DNA of 14,515 bases from DASPPK01 sp964399235 (GTDB lineage Archaea; Thermoproteota; Bathyarchaeia; Bathyarchaeales; Bathycorpusculaceae), in assembly GCA_964399235.1 (NCBI GenBank), contig CAYNQC010000031.1, forward strand, positions 1-14,515, in the 5' to 3' direction. A model generated the notes under the pieces. The model was not told the origin of the DNA, ran no database searches, and saw only the letters and a program-made list of their open reading frames with translations. The position numbers and the translations under genes were made by a program. Numbering within the stretch: the first letter of the stretch is position 1; each line of letters begins with the position of its first letter. Positions 1 through 7,614 of the stretch are shown one piece after another.

Positions 1-488
1 AGCATATATTCGAGTGTGAACCTATTCTCGCCGCACGCTGTAAACAACAGCATCTCACCGTTTGAACGAAGGATCCGTGAAATCTCGTTGACCGCTTTCT
101 GCGGTCTTTCGACATGTTCGAGCACATCAATACAAGCAATTTTGTCGACTGCCATGTCTCCAATGGGCAAATGCTCTAGGTCGCAGACGATAAAAAAGAC
201 ATTGGCTTCTGAAGCCATGCTTTTTTTGGCGGTTTTGACCGCATTAGTAGAAACATCGATTGCAATTAACATCTGTGCCCTAGCCAGAATACGAGTGTAG
301 GTGCCTCCACCACAGCCCGCATCAAGAACTGTATCAGCGGAGTCTGTCCCTAGAAAGTGCAGGATGTGTCGAAACCTAACAACCTCATAAGGATTGCATA
401 TCCGATGACTCTGCCATACTCTGCTTTCATAGAAGTCCTTCATATCACGGCTTCTCACAGACATCTCGCTTTGACTTTGATCAGACAT
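1..488 (-). CDS. Class I SAM-dependent methyltransferase (3' end outside the window)
   Basis: The first 162 codons of a methyltransferase are present; the C-terminus is cut by the window edge. Motif I is clear as VLDAGCGGGTYTR (about residues 54-66). It is followed by the acidic motif II strand IAIDVS (76-81), DLEHLP (103-108) and the motif IV-like IDVLEHVERP (120-129), as in UbiE/COQ5-like Methyltransf_11 proteins. Such enzymes transfer a methyl group from S-adenosylmethionine; the acceptor cannot be read from the sequence. A position at the end of a glycosyltransferase cluster makes a sugar, lipid carrier or surface glycan plausible, but this is inference. The ATG at 488 is chosen because a TATA-like box lies about 27 nt upstream, which would give a leaderless or nearly leaderless mRNA. 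No good Shine-Dalgarno site precedes it. Confidence 0.85.
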   Translation of the reverse strand, partial: MSDQSQSEMSVRSRDMKDFYESRVWQSHRICNPYEVVRFRHILHFLGTDSADTVLDAGCGGGTYTRILARAQMLIAIDVSTNAVKTAKKSMASEANVFFIVCDLEHLPIGDMAVDKIACIDVLEHVERPQKAVNEISRILRSNGEMLLFTACGENRFTLEYM

Positions 489-691
489 TCTACCAGATAC
501 ACCTGCATTTGATATAACTACCTTTCTCGTGAGACAGGAGTAGAAGCAACTTCTATCAACTCCTACAGACCATTACTCCTCGGGCTCGAGCATTCTGCTG
601 CGCCTTTTGCACCTTGAATCTTGGCAGGTCTTGATGATCAATATATCCAGCAGAAACTTCATCGACACATAAGTTGCCTTAGAACAGTATG
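489..691. other. Intergenic gap of about 200 nt
   Basis: This gap separates the GT2 stop from the methyltransferase start. Apart from the TATA-like box near 511-520, I see no convincing gene, RNA or repeat. A 29-codon minus-strand reading frame at 573-662 is within chance expectation. Confidence 0.5.
511..520 (-). promoter_or_regulatory. TATA-like box for the methyltransferase gene
   Basis: On the minus strand the sequence reads TAGTTATATC. Its centre is about 27 nt before the ATG at 488, the usual archaeal distance from TATA box to transcription start, so the transcript may begin at or next to the start codon. This is pattern matching only. A separate promoter would make the methyltransferase a transcription unit apart from the glycosyltransferase upstream. 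Confidence 0.4.
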
Positions 692-1474
692 TTAGATTTC
701 GTGCATCTTTCGGTGTTTCAGCTTGGAATTCAGTTTCCATGATTTTGTGAGTCCAAAGTTGGAGGTGAAGAAGAACACGTTTTCAAGAGCATATAGGTAG
801 TGTCTGTTGAAAGCGATTAGCCCCATGCTTTTTATTCGTCGGCCTGATGCATACACGTTTGTGTCCATGAAGAAGGCAACTTCTCCCATGTTGAGCAGTT
901 TTCTCCCCATGAGCCCGTCCGCGTTGATATCATCAGTCAAGAATCCACCAGTCTTTTCGAAGAAGTCTTTTCTGACGACCAAGAAATTCGTGCTGGTAGA
1001 GAATCGTTTGAGTGGTTTTGGAAGTTTGGCCAACAGGTATCTGAAGAGGTCGTAGGTGGCATATTCAAGCTTGCCCACGAGAGGCGCGTCAAAGGGGTGA
1101 CCCGGTCCGCTGAGCGCGATTAGTTGCGGGTTATCCTCAAACTTTTCAACAATTCTTTGAAAGATGTTTTTCGGAAAGATTATGTCGGCACACGTGAACA
1201 GGAGCAAGGCGCCTTTTGCCATTTTTGCGCCAATGTTTCTCGAAATGAATTCGCCGTGTCCAGGCAGCACGAGAACTCTTGCGTTGTGTTCTTCGGCAAT
1301 TGTGCAGGTTTCGTCGCTGCTTCCTCCGTCAACTACCAATGTTTCGTAAGCCACTGGTGGTTGAACGTCTATTGATTCCAGGAATACCTGTATGTTTTCT
1401 TCTTCATTAAGCGTGGGCACGATCACAGAGATGTGTGGGTTTCTCTCAGCTCCCAATCTTCTCGACCACTTCAA
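692..1474 (-). CDS. Family 2 glycosyltransferase
   Basis: This is a GT-A fold glycosyltransferase of about 255-260 residues. It opens with ISVIVPTLNEEENI (about 15-28), has the nucleotide-binding VVDGGSSDET (47-56) and a metal-site-like TCADIIFP (94-101) in place of a classic DxD. Further on come GGFLTDDINADGLMGRKL (176-193) and an amphipathic C-terminal part (AFNRHYLYALENVFFF). It should transfer a sugar from a nucleotide donor on the cytosolic side; donor and acceptor are unknown. The frame opens with TTG at 1474, inside the end of the upstream GT4 gene. A second TTG at 1456 has a slightly better purine tract upstream (GAGAAGA) and would lose six residues, so the true start is uncertain. 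The overlap of 11 or 29 nt suggests translational coupling to the GT4. Confidence 0.9.
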   Translation of the reverse strand: MKWSRRLGAERNPHISVIVPTLNEEENIQVFLESIDVQPPVAYETLVVDGGSSDETCTIAEEHNARVLVLPGHGEFISRNIGAKMAKGALLLFTCADIIFPKNIFQRIVEKFEDNPQLIALSGPGHPFDAPLVGKLEYATYDLFRYLLAKLPKPLKRFSTSTNFLVVRKDFFEKTGGFLTDDINADGLMGRKLLNMGEVAFFMDTNVYASGRRIKSMGLIAFNRHYLYALENVFFFTSNFGLTKSWKLNSKLKHRKMHEI

Positions 1475-2609
1475 CTATTCTGTTCATGAACACCGCTTTG
1501 TCGTATTTCCTGGCTCTCTTTGAAGCTCTAACCGAGATTTTTCCTCTTATGTCCTCATCGGTGACTAGCATGTCTATGTATTTGGCGGCTTCGACTGGTG
1601 TTGAATAGGAGTATCCGTATGTGCCTTGTTGCTCGTCTAATATGTCTATCCAAGGTCCGCCTGATTTGTGCACTACTGGAACACATCCCGAAGCCATCGC
1701 TTCCACGACGGAGATTCCGAAGTGATCTTGAGGCATTATGTGAAGATATACTTTTGCTTTTGAGAGTGTTTCCAAAAACTGCTTGATTGGAACATTCTGC
1801 AGCGTCGTCACGCGATCCTCAACATGAAGCATCTTAGTATGTTCTTTCAGTGTGGCAAGCGTAGTTGCAGAGTATTCGTCAGCCTTTCCCATAATAACGA
1901 ATTTGGCATGCTTCGAATACTTGGCTATCAACGGAACCTGTTCAAGATGCCTCTTGGGAGTGTAGCTGGCAACCACAGCTACAATTGAGCTTTCTTTTAC
2001 ATCCTTGAAAGAGTCTGATGCGAAGGTTTCAACGTTAACTGGAGGATATACCACGAGCGAGTTCCTGTCGAGGAACCTTCTGATGATTCCCTGGACAAAC
2101 TTCGAGTTTGTCAGCAGATTTCCCGGGGTAATTCTGTCCATGAATGACGTAGCTGAGTCGTAGAGAGGGGCTATGATTCGCCACATTGACTCACTTGTGA
2201 AGGCGGGAATTTGAGACAACGCCAGTGCAGCTCGAAGGGGAAAATGCACGTACGTCACGTCTGCCACGGAATTTATTGCATCGCCGAACGTGTTTATCAT
2301 CAAATCATGCTTTTTCTGCGACCTGTGGGTCAATAGCTGTAGCAAGTAGATCGAGAAGTAGGTGGAAGAAATCGATATGCTGCCAAGTCTACTGGAAAGA
2401 CGGCTCGTGGTAACGTAGCTCTCATTGCTGGGGAAGATTAATGTTCCAAAATTCCTCTGAACAAGTCCCCAATCCGTCTTTTCAACTGTTATCAAAGAGA
2501 CCTCGTGTCCCCTTTTCCGCAGAGCTTCAATTACTGACAGACAGAGTCTCTCAGCCCCGCCAGGAATGTTAAGGCTGTGATGGGTCACGGCGATCTTCAT
2601 CAGTGTCAC
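1446..2609 (-). CDS. Family 4 glycosyltransferase, ALG11-like
   Basis: The 387-residue protein has the two Rossmann halves of a GT-B enzyme. The N-terminal donor/acceptor loop is PGGAERLCL (16-24). Next come YVHFP (120-124), TNSKF (167-171), YPPVNVETF (188-196) and SYTPKRHLEQ (215-224). The C-terminal block is DHFGISVVEAMASGCVPVVH (295-314), followed by KSGGPWIDIL. The YVHFP, YPPVNVETF and HFGISVVE/SGGP blocks resemble eukaryotic ALG11, a GDP-mannose-dependent mannosyltransferase of lipid-linked oligosaccharide assembly. A related mannosyltransferase role is inferred. The first Glu of the EX7E motif is Asp295, while Glu303 is kept. The start is taken as GTG at 2609 because GAGGT lies 4 nt upstream; ATG at 2600 is the alternative. 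It lies between a DUF2079 membrane protein and a GT2. Confidence 0.9.
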   Translation of the reverse strand: MTLMKIAVTHHSLNIPGGAERLCLSVIEALRKRGHEVSLITVEKTDWGLVQRNFGTLIFPSNESYVTTSRLSSRLGSISISSTYFSIYLLQLLTHRSQKKHDLMINTFGDAINSVADVTYVHFPLRAALALSQIPAFTSESMWRIIAPLYDSATSFMDRITPGNLLTNSKFVQGIIRRFLDRNSLVVYPPVNVETFASDSFKDVKESSIVAVVASYTPKRHLEQVPLIAKYSKHAKFVIMGKADEYSATTLATLKEHTKMLHVEDRVTTLQNVPIKQFLETLSKAKVYLHIMPQDHFGISVVEAMASGCVPVVHKSGGPWIDILDEQQGTYGYSYSTPVEAAKYIDMLVTDEDIRGKISVRASKRARKYDKAVFMNRIVEVVEKIGS

Positions 2610-2681
2610 TTTGACCTCAACGTTGTATGATCACTTTTCAAACATCCCAACAGTCTTGTCTAGAGTTTCAGGCCAGCGAAT

Positions 2682-4331
2682 TTAGGGTTTGCGTTGATAG
2701 AGAAGAATCGTATTGCCATCCCTGGTCATTATAAGCTTGAACTGAGGTCTTGCCTGCAGAAGTGAGACTACGAGATTTGCCGAAGCCGCATCTGTCTTAT
2801 TGTCCACAAGCACATATTCAACCCTGTAATCCAAGGTCTCGTTGACAAAGCCTATGGCGAGATCCTTTATTGATGATTCTGTGAAGCGCGAGGGGACTAC
2901 ATAGGCGTCAACCCTGTGCGAGACTTGCGTGAATATGTTGTCCTGCGTAAGAATCGAAGCGTTGGACGGCACAATTCCAAGAACTTCGTAGAGCTGTAGT
3001 TCATGCTGCCCTACTCCGATGCGGGTGTAGTTGGGGAATGCAATGTTCATGACGGGGCAGAGAGGGCTTGTTAAGAAGAAGAACACGAGGTTGAACGCAA
3101 CTATTTTCTTGAGTGCCCCTCTGATGCTTTTTAAGTTGGGGTTTTTCAAGAAGTTTTTCTCCAACCCGAATACTGCAGAAGCGAATATGAATGCCGCCAG
3201 ATAGGCCTGATATTGATTGCCAAGCGTGTGATGGGCCATTGTCTGTGACAGGAATGCGAACCCAAACCATGGAATCGTTGGTATCAGGGCAGAAGGAGCT
3301 TTGAACGAGAAAAGCGCCAAAGGACCAAAGAGAAGCGCGAGATAGAGCAGTTTGTATTGGATGTCAAAAGCGAGCGCTTGAACCGCGTTCCAAGGCCTCG
3401 TTACTACCAAGAAAGGTATTTGGAGAGGATCCTTCGCTCCCAATATGGAGAAGTTTGGAGAACCCAAAAACTCTTCCATCCCTGCTGGATTGATAGGGAA
3501 GAAAGTGTTTCTCTGCCAAATCGTGAACCAATACCACAAACCACTTATCACGATAGTCGCAGCAGCGATGACAAGTACCTTCTTCCCTGCAGGTTCTCTG
3601 CTTCTCAGTGATGAGAGAATCTGTCTCCTATGTTTCCAAGCAATGTAGACTCCTACGAAAGCAGTAAACCATGCCGCATGCTCTTCGACCATCAGCGAAA
3701 GCGAGAAAAACAGGAAGTATCTGGGCCAGTTCTCTTTTCTTATGTAATACATTGTGAATATGAAGAAAAGCGGAAGAAAGGCCTGAACATGGAAGTCGTA
3801 CCAATTGACCAATTGCATGGGTGGATACATCAGATACACAGATGCAAACAGCAGCCCCACGATTCTACCTCCGGCATATTCTCGAGCCAACTTGTACACT
3901 GGGATAGCTGCAAGCGCCAGTATGAATGATTGAAGCACCAACAGCGTCTCAGGTGCTGTGACCAGTCGATAGAAGGGCAAGATTAAGAATAGTATTGGGC
4001 TGAAATGTACGCCGAAGAAGGCTCCACTAGGGTTCAGAAAAAGTTCACACGTGTGGTAAAGGAACTTGTCAGCGTAAAGTGTGGTCCATAAAGACTGGGT
4101 GAAAATGCCCATGTCCCATGCACGGGTCATGAACGAGTAGTATCTGAGAACTGTGATGCAAGAGAAGACAATTGCGTAGGTTGTCACGGCGATGCACAGG
4201 ATTAGGTCGCTTCGTTCTATCCTGTGAAATTTCTGGCTTAACCAAGCTTCGCGTTGTTCCAGAGACTTCAATCGGAATCTGATGCCTAGCTTCACCGTGT
4301 CTACATCCTTCCGCGCAACATAGTCCAACAT
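2682..4331 (-). CDS. DUF2079 family multi-spanning membrane protein, probable GT-C-type glycosyltransferase
   Basis: The 549-residue protein has about ten or eleven hydrophobic spans between residues 43 and 435, and a soluble C-terminal domain of about 110 residues. Family-typical blocks are visible: WDMGIFTQSLW (72-82) in the first outer loop, HFSP (109-112), the LYPPMQ-type block near 167-173, and DFH (179-181). The usual Lys-Glu-Asp block of DUF2079 appears here as VEEHAAWF (215-222). DUF2079 proteins are uncharacterised but related to GT-C membrane glycosyltransferases that use polyprenyl-phosphate sugars. The adjacent Dpm1-like gene could supply such a donor, so a role in extracytoplasmic glycosylation is a reasonable inference. 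The N-terminus carries about 42 mostly charged residues before the first span, possibly cytosolic. The start is ATG at 4331. No strong ribosome site was seen. Confidence 0.85.
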   Translation of the reverse strand: MLDYVARKDVDTVKLGIRFRLKSLEQREAWLSQKFHRIERSDLILCIAVTTYAIVFSCITVLRYYSFMTRAWDMGIFTQSLWTTLYADKFLYHTCELFLNPSGAFFGVHFSPILFLILPFYRLVTAPETLLVLQSFILALAAIPVYKLAREYAGGRIVGLLFASVYLMYPPMQLVNWYDFHVQAFLPLFFIFTMYYIRKENWPRYFLFFSLSLMVEEHAAWFTAFVGVYIAWKHRRQILSSLRSREPAGKKVLVIAAATIVISGLWYWFTIWQRNTFFPINPAGMEEFLGSPNFSILGAKDPLQIPFLVVTRPWNAVQALAFDIQYKLLYLALLFGPLALFSFKAPSALIPTIPWFGFAFLSQTMAHHTLGNQYQAYLAAFIFASAVFGLEKNFLKNPNLKSIRGALKKIVAFNLVFFFLTSPLCPVMNIAFPNYTRIGVGQHELQLYEVLGIVPSNASILTQDNIFTQVSHRVDAYVVPSRFTESSIKDLAIGFVNETLDYRVEYVLVDNKTDAASANLVVSLLQARPQFKLIMTRDGNTILLYQRKP

Positions 4332-4401
4332 TCTGTAGTCAAATGGCTGTCCAACTGCCTAAAATGCTCTTGGCATTTCCAGTCTGTAGATGCCGAAGTA
4401 T

Positions 4402-5145
4402 CTAATATTTTCTATTCAGAGACAGGATGTAGGAAAGAAAATCTCTTATTTCATTGATGCTCAGTTTTGATTTTCCTTTCTTTCTGTTAACGAAGACTAT
4501 GGGTTCTTCACTTATCTTGTAGCCTCTTGCGTTAGCCTGCCTAATAGTCTCAATCTGTATCTCGTAAGTCTGACTGTGCAGATCGGCTATTATGCCTCTG
4601 ACGAGCCTAGTCGAGTAGCAGCGCATTCCGCTTGTGTAGTCTGATATTTTTGCATCAATTCTTACCTTTGTTATCAGGTTTGCCACTTTGCTGATTACCA
4701 TGCGCCCTATGCTCCATTCGCGCGTGCCGCCGCCTTGGACGTATCTGCTTCCGACCACAAGGTCGCATCCTTTTCGCACAGGAGCCAACAATTTAGGGAT
4801 TTCTTTGGGGTTGTGAGAATAATCTGCATCCATGGTGACTATACACTTCGGCGGGTACTTCATCGACAAAATGGCCTTGAAACCATCTGTTATTGCGGTT
4901 CCCAGTCCCAGCTTTTTCTCCCGGACAAGAAGCAGAACGTTGCGATACGTTTTCTGGAGCTTTCTCACAATGCCGGCTGTCCCGTCGGGACTTGAATCGT
5001 CAATAACCAGTATTGACACATTGAGGTCTGAGTGTTCCAGTTCTAAAATAAGCTTCTCAATGTTCGCCGCTTCGCAATACGTAGGGAGAATTAGCGCAAT
5101 TTCAGATTTGATGTCGAGATTCCCTTCTACTTGCGAAGACTCCAT
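4402..5145 (-). CDS. Dolichol-phosphate mannose synthase-like GT2
   Basis: The protein matches the Dpm1 group: IALILPTYCEAANI (16-29), VIDDSSPDGT (47-56), the metal-binding MDADYSHNP (105-113), VVGSRY (130-135), DYTSGMRCYS (169-178) and the basic RKKGKSKLSINE (221-232). Dpm1 enzymes transfer mannose, or in prokaryotic relatives another hexose, from a nucleotide sugar to polyprenyl phosphate at the cytosolic membrane face. At 247 residues it has no C-terminal membrane domain, like the short human DPM1. The frame extends upstream to TTG at 5187 (14 more residues). A TATA-like box at 5192-5202 predicts transcription to begin near 5170, so the TTG would lie outside the mRNA. The ATG at 5145, with AAAGGGAAG upstream, is therefore preferred. 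It heads the glycosylation block. Confidence 0.9.
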   Translation of the reverse strand: MESSQVEGNLDIKSEIALILPTYCEAANIEKLILELEHSDLNVSILVIDDSSPDGTAGIVRKLQKTYRNVLLLVREKKLGLGTAITDGFKAILSMKYPPKCIVTMDADYSHNPKEIPKLLAPVRKGCDLVVGSRYVQGGGTREWSIGRMVISKVANLITKVRIDAKISDYTSGMRCYSTRLVRGIIADLHSQTYEIQIETIRQANARGYKISEEPIVFVNRKKGKSKLSINEIRDFLSYILSLNRKY

Positions 5146-5191
5146 TAGTTTTTCTTCCCTTTCAAAGATACCCTTGTGAATTATCAATCTT

Positions 5192-5202
5192 CATATATAA
5201 GG
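5192..5202 (-). promoter_or_regulatory. TATA-like box for the Dpm1-like gene
   Basis: The minus strand reads CCTTATATATG between the PriL stop (5214) and the Dpm1-like ATG (5145). Spacing predicts a transcription start near 5170 and a leader of about 25 nt. It separates the glycosylation block from the replication block and decides the start codon. Confidence 0.5.
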
Positions 5203-5213
5203 TCTACTACGTT

Positions 5214-6266
5214 CTACTCAGTTTTGTAAGCGTCCTTTCTGCCGCGCTTCAGCCTTATCCTGTAATAAGACAATGGATGACGTACTCTTTCACACAGCTC
5301 GTCAGCGTTCACACACACTCCATGCGTTTTCAAGGTTTCACATTTCGGCGGAATGTACCTTGTCCTTGAACCCGTCTCTCCTGCTATGTGCTCTACCTGG
5401 TAGCGCGTGAGTTTTTCATTGAAGTCTGAAATGTTCTTGAAAAGTTCAATCACCTTGTCAGGCGACATTCCGATGTTTATGAGAAACGAGGTTAGCGCGA
5501 ACCTGCCTATGTGTGAAATGTGACGTCCCGATGAGAACGCAAGGTACAGTGCACTAATGCACGGGGGAAATGCTTCTTGAACCATTACCTTCGGGATTTC
5601 CTCCATTTCAGTAGGGCCGATTTTTTCAGCCGACAATTTCTTGATTTTTTCAGCCATTTCCATTATTCTCTTTGGGAAAGCGGGCAGTTCCTTCGCTTCA
5701 AGCCTTTCTTCAATATGCCTTCGCACCTCTTCACTCAGCAGCCGTGCAGTCTCATTCCTTGACAAGAGAACATTTCCATTGTGCAGGGTTCTGTTGACCA
5801 ATTTCCATTTCTTGTCTCGAAGATGCGTCGCATTCCTCAAGTAATCTGCAAAGTATACTGAAAATTCATTGAAGGACGCGGTTCCTTGGATTAGGCTCAG
5901 CTTCCATCCGAAGTTACGGGCAATGTCCAGAATTCGTTCTCTTCTTTCTTCCTTAATGTCTTCGAAAGTCTGTTTTGCCTCGGCAAGGGCATATCTTTTC
6001 TTGATGAAGTTGTTTCCAGTTGCGATTGCCAACATTATCGCTACCGGAAAAGAAAGTATTTCGATTTCTTCTTTGCGTGTCTTTCTGTCAACAATAGTAT
6101 ACAAGATTGCTTCTTCGACTCTTTCTTCCGCCCTCTCGAGAACCCTTTCAAATTCGGGGTTTGCGAGGTCTTCGAGTTTCAGGTCCAGTTTCCTTACGTA
6201 TTCCGTGTTCTCTTTGAGAAAAGGATACTTGGCCAGATCGGTCTTGGCGAACCTTGCAGAAGACAT
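5214..6266 (-). CDS. priL: DNA primase large subunit PriL
   Basis: PriL is the regulatory subunit of archaeal/eukaryotic primase and works with catalytic PriS to make primers. PriS is not in this window. The 350-residue protein has the helical N-terminal domain, including LSFPVAIMLAIATGN (71-85) and the RYALAEAK segment (91-98). The C-terminal domain carries four cysteines at 236 (FPPCIS), 309 (PPKCET), 318 (HGVC) and 325 (ELCERV), as expected for the family's 4Fe-4S cluster. GRHISHIGRFALTSFLINIGM (248-268) and HPLSYYRIRLKRG (330-342) are further family blocks. The ATG at 6266 follows the PCNA stop by 18 nt, so the two genes are probably co-transcribed. Another ATG six bases upstream is out of frame. 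The ribosome site is weak. Confidence 0.95.
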   Translation of the reverse strand: MSSARFAKTDLAKYPFLKENTEYVRKLDLKLEDLANPEFERVLERAEERVEEAILYTIVDRKTRKEEIEILSFPVAIMLAIATGNNFIKKRYALAEAKQTFEDIKEERRERILDIARNFGWKLSLIQGTASFNEFSVYFADYLRNATHLRDKKWKLVNRTLHNGNVLLSRNETARLLSEEVRRHIEERLEAKELPAFPKRIMEMAEKIKKLSAEKIGPTEMEEIPKVMVQEAFPPCISALYLAFSSGRHISHIGRFALTSFLINIGMSPDKVIELFKNISDFNEKLTRYQVEHIAGETGSRTRYIPPKCETLKTHGVCVNADELCERVRHPLSYYRIRLKRGRKDAYKTE

Positions 6267-6284
6267 CTCATTTCGTTTCTAAAG

Positions 6285-7040
6285 CTATTCCGTCTCTATT
6301 CTAGGCGCTAAATAGTAGCTCAATTTCCCTTCCTTAGGCTGATGAAAATCAAGCTTCACAGGCATGTCAGATGAAAACTCCAACGTCGCAATGTCAGACG
6401 TAGCTGAAGCAGCCTTTATGATTTCAGTCAAGTAACTGAGGCTGAACGTCGCCTTCTGATGCTCTTTAGCCTCTAAATCAAGCAAGGCATCACTTCCCTT
6501 CTGCAGAGTAATCGTCGCGCCCATAAGATCACCTGACGCCGTGAAGACCAATTTGTCAGGGTCGGCTTCAATTTTCACATGGTCACTCACAAGCTGCGCG
6601 TCCTCGATTGCCTGGCTCAGCCCCTCAGTCGTCGCTTTCGCTTTGACATTGAAGGTGATTTTTGGAGTAGGCACCTCTTCCTCCGAAGCCTCGAGAGTCG
6701 GCATTGTAAAATTGCGAGCGTACCTTCCCATGATCGCGATCTGCAGCTTTCCAGTTTTTTCATCAAGTGAAAGCTCGACAGTCTCGTCTTTTCCAGCCCT
6801 TTTAACCAGTTTCAGAAATTCGGTGATGTTGATACACATTTTTGTCGGTTCCGTGCATGTGTATTCTTCGAAGATCGTTTTGGGCCATTCAAAGTCAATC
6901 ATGGCTACCCGCGAAGGATCCATCGCCCTCAACTTCAACCCTTCTGAGTCTATTTTGAATGTGGCCTCGTCTACGAGAATCGAAATTGAAGTCACCATGT
7001 CTCTGAGGAGTTTGGCATCGGCCATTTTGAGCCTGAACAT
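6285..7040 (-). CDS. pcn: DNA polymerase sliding clamp PCNA
   Basis: The 251-residue protein is a full-length clamp subunit that encircles DNA as a trimer and tethers polymerase, ligase and FEN1 through PIP boxes. The N-terminal domain has the signature LKLRAMDPSRVAMIDFEW (36-52 region). The interdomain connecting loop is acidic (EASEEEVPTPK, 117-127). The second domain contains the usual DHVKIEA and FTASGDLMGA blocks (153-176). The C-terminus ends LSYYLAPRIETE. Only one PCNA gene is visible here; whether paralogues exist elsewhere is unknown. The frame extends to GTG at 7049, but GGTGA at 7046-7050 lies 5 nt before the ATG at 7040, which is therefore taken as the start. PriL follows after 18 nt and TFS lies upstream, a common archaeal arrangement. 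Confidence 0.97.
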   Translation of the reverse strand: MFRLKMADAKLLRDMVTSISILVDEATFKIDSEGLKLRAMDPSRVAMIDFEWPKTIFEEYTCTEPTKMCINITEFLKLVKRAGKDETVELSLDEKTGKLQIAIMGRYARNFTMPTLEASEEEVPTPKITFNVKAKATTEGLSQAIEDAQLVSDHVKIEADPDKLVFTASGDLMGATITLQKGSDALLDLEAKEHQKATFSLSYLTEIIKAASATSDIATLEFSSDMPVKLDFHQPKEGKLSYYLAPRIETE

Positions 7041-7045
7041 CGGAG

Positions 7046-7050
7046 TCACC
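7046..7050 (-). promoter_or_regulatory. Shine-Dalgarno site GGTGA of PCNA
   Basis: AAAGGTGA on the minus strand ends 5 nt before the ATG at 7040. It matches the archaeal anti-Shine-Dalgarno and rules against the GTG start inside it (7049). Confidence 0.75.
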
Positions 7051-7073
7051 TTTCTACTGCATATTATCAGTCG

Positions 7074-7082
7074 ACAATAAAG
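7074..7082 (-). promoter_or_regulatory. Possible TATA box for PCNA
   Basis: The minus strand reads CTTTATTGT, centred about 39 nt before the PCNA ATG. Transcription would start near 7053 with a short leader that just includes the GGTGA site. The match to the archaeal consensus is moderate. Confidence 0.35.
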
Positions 7083-7166
7083 ACTTTACGCGTTGTAGTC
7101 CGTAGTCAATTGGTAATGTTCTCTCTGGCAGAATGTTTGAGAGGGCTCTTGTGCGCGTCGAAAATT

Positions 7167-7189
7167 CCGGAAGGAACAGTTCCTTGCGG
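7167..7189. repeat. Near-perfect 23-bp inverted repeat (dyad) between TFS and PCNA
   Basis: The arms AAGGAAC and GTTCCTT flank a single central base at 7178. Beyond one mismatched pair (7170/7186), three more pairs (CCG with CGG) extend the symmetry, so 10 of 11 pairs match. It lies about 27 nt after the TFS stop and about 130 nt before the PCNA start. It could be an operator for a dimeric regulator, or an RNA hairpin at the end of the TFS transcript. No U-run follows it on the minus strand. Confidence 0.55.
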
Positions 7190-7215
7190 ACGCCACACTG
7201 CTTTGTTGCTAATGT

Positions 7216-7569
7216 TTAGCTGTATTCTCTGAATGTGTAGCTGCATTTGGTGCAACGCAAGAACTGCGTTGAGGATTCATCTGCGCCTCTCGTTTGCACC
7301 TGCCACACGTAGGCCAGATTGTTTCCGCATTTGGGGCATTCGATTCTTACAGTGGGGAGAGTTCTCAGTTTCTGTTCCTCTTTCCCTATGACTGCCACAA
7401 GATATTGCGGCTTGTGTTGTATCACTTTCGCGACTTTTGGCTCCACTTTCTTGCCTGCAGGATGTTTCCTGTAGCCACATTTGGCGCAGGCCAAGACTAG
7501 TGTTTCTTCTTTTCCCTTTTTTGCTTTCTTAGGAACGAGTCGCGAGCCGCATTTTGGGCAGAATTCCAT
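7216..7569 (-). CDS. tfs: Transcript cleavage factor TFS (TFIIS-like)
   Basis: TFS stimulates the intrinsic RNA cleavage of stalled archaeal RNA polymerase. The 117-residue protein has an N-terminal zinc ribbon (Cys4, 7, 28, 31) and a C-terminal zinc ribbon (Cys78, 81, 106, 109). The catalytic acidic loop QTRGADESST (92-101) contains the Asp-Glu pair that enters the polymerase active site. Gly95 replaces the Ser seen in the common QTRSADEP form. In-frame ATGs at 7608 and 7596 are possible. The ATG at 7569 is preferred because GGAGA (7578-7582) lies 8 nt upstream, because the protein then begins directly at the zinc ribbon (MEFCPKCG), and because a TATA-like box near 7615-7624 would place the transcription start at about 7592. 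DUF99 lies upstream and PCNA downstream. Confidence 0.94.
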   Translation of the reverse strand: MEFCPKCGSRLVPKKAKKGKEETLVLACAKCGYRKHPAGKKVEPKVAKVIQHKPQYLVAVIGKEEQKLRTLPTVRIECPKCGNNLAYVWQVQTRGADESSTQFLRCTKCSYTFREYS

Positions 7570-7614
7570 AGAACGATTCTCCGTTGTCCGTTTCATTAGC
7601 CTTAGCATGGTCTC

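Noticed and set aside
573..662. 29-codon minus-strand frame in the gap between GT2 and the methyltransferase (begins MKFLLDILIIK)
   Set aside because: Too short, without a ribosome site or family resemblance; such frames occur by chance in 200 nt.
6541..7080. 179-codon plus-strand frame opposite PCNA
   Set aside because: Its Ser-rich composition is that of an antisense frame, and the PCNA coding sequence on the other strand is unmistakable.
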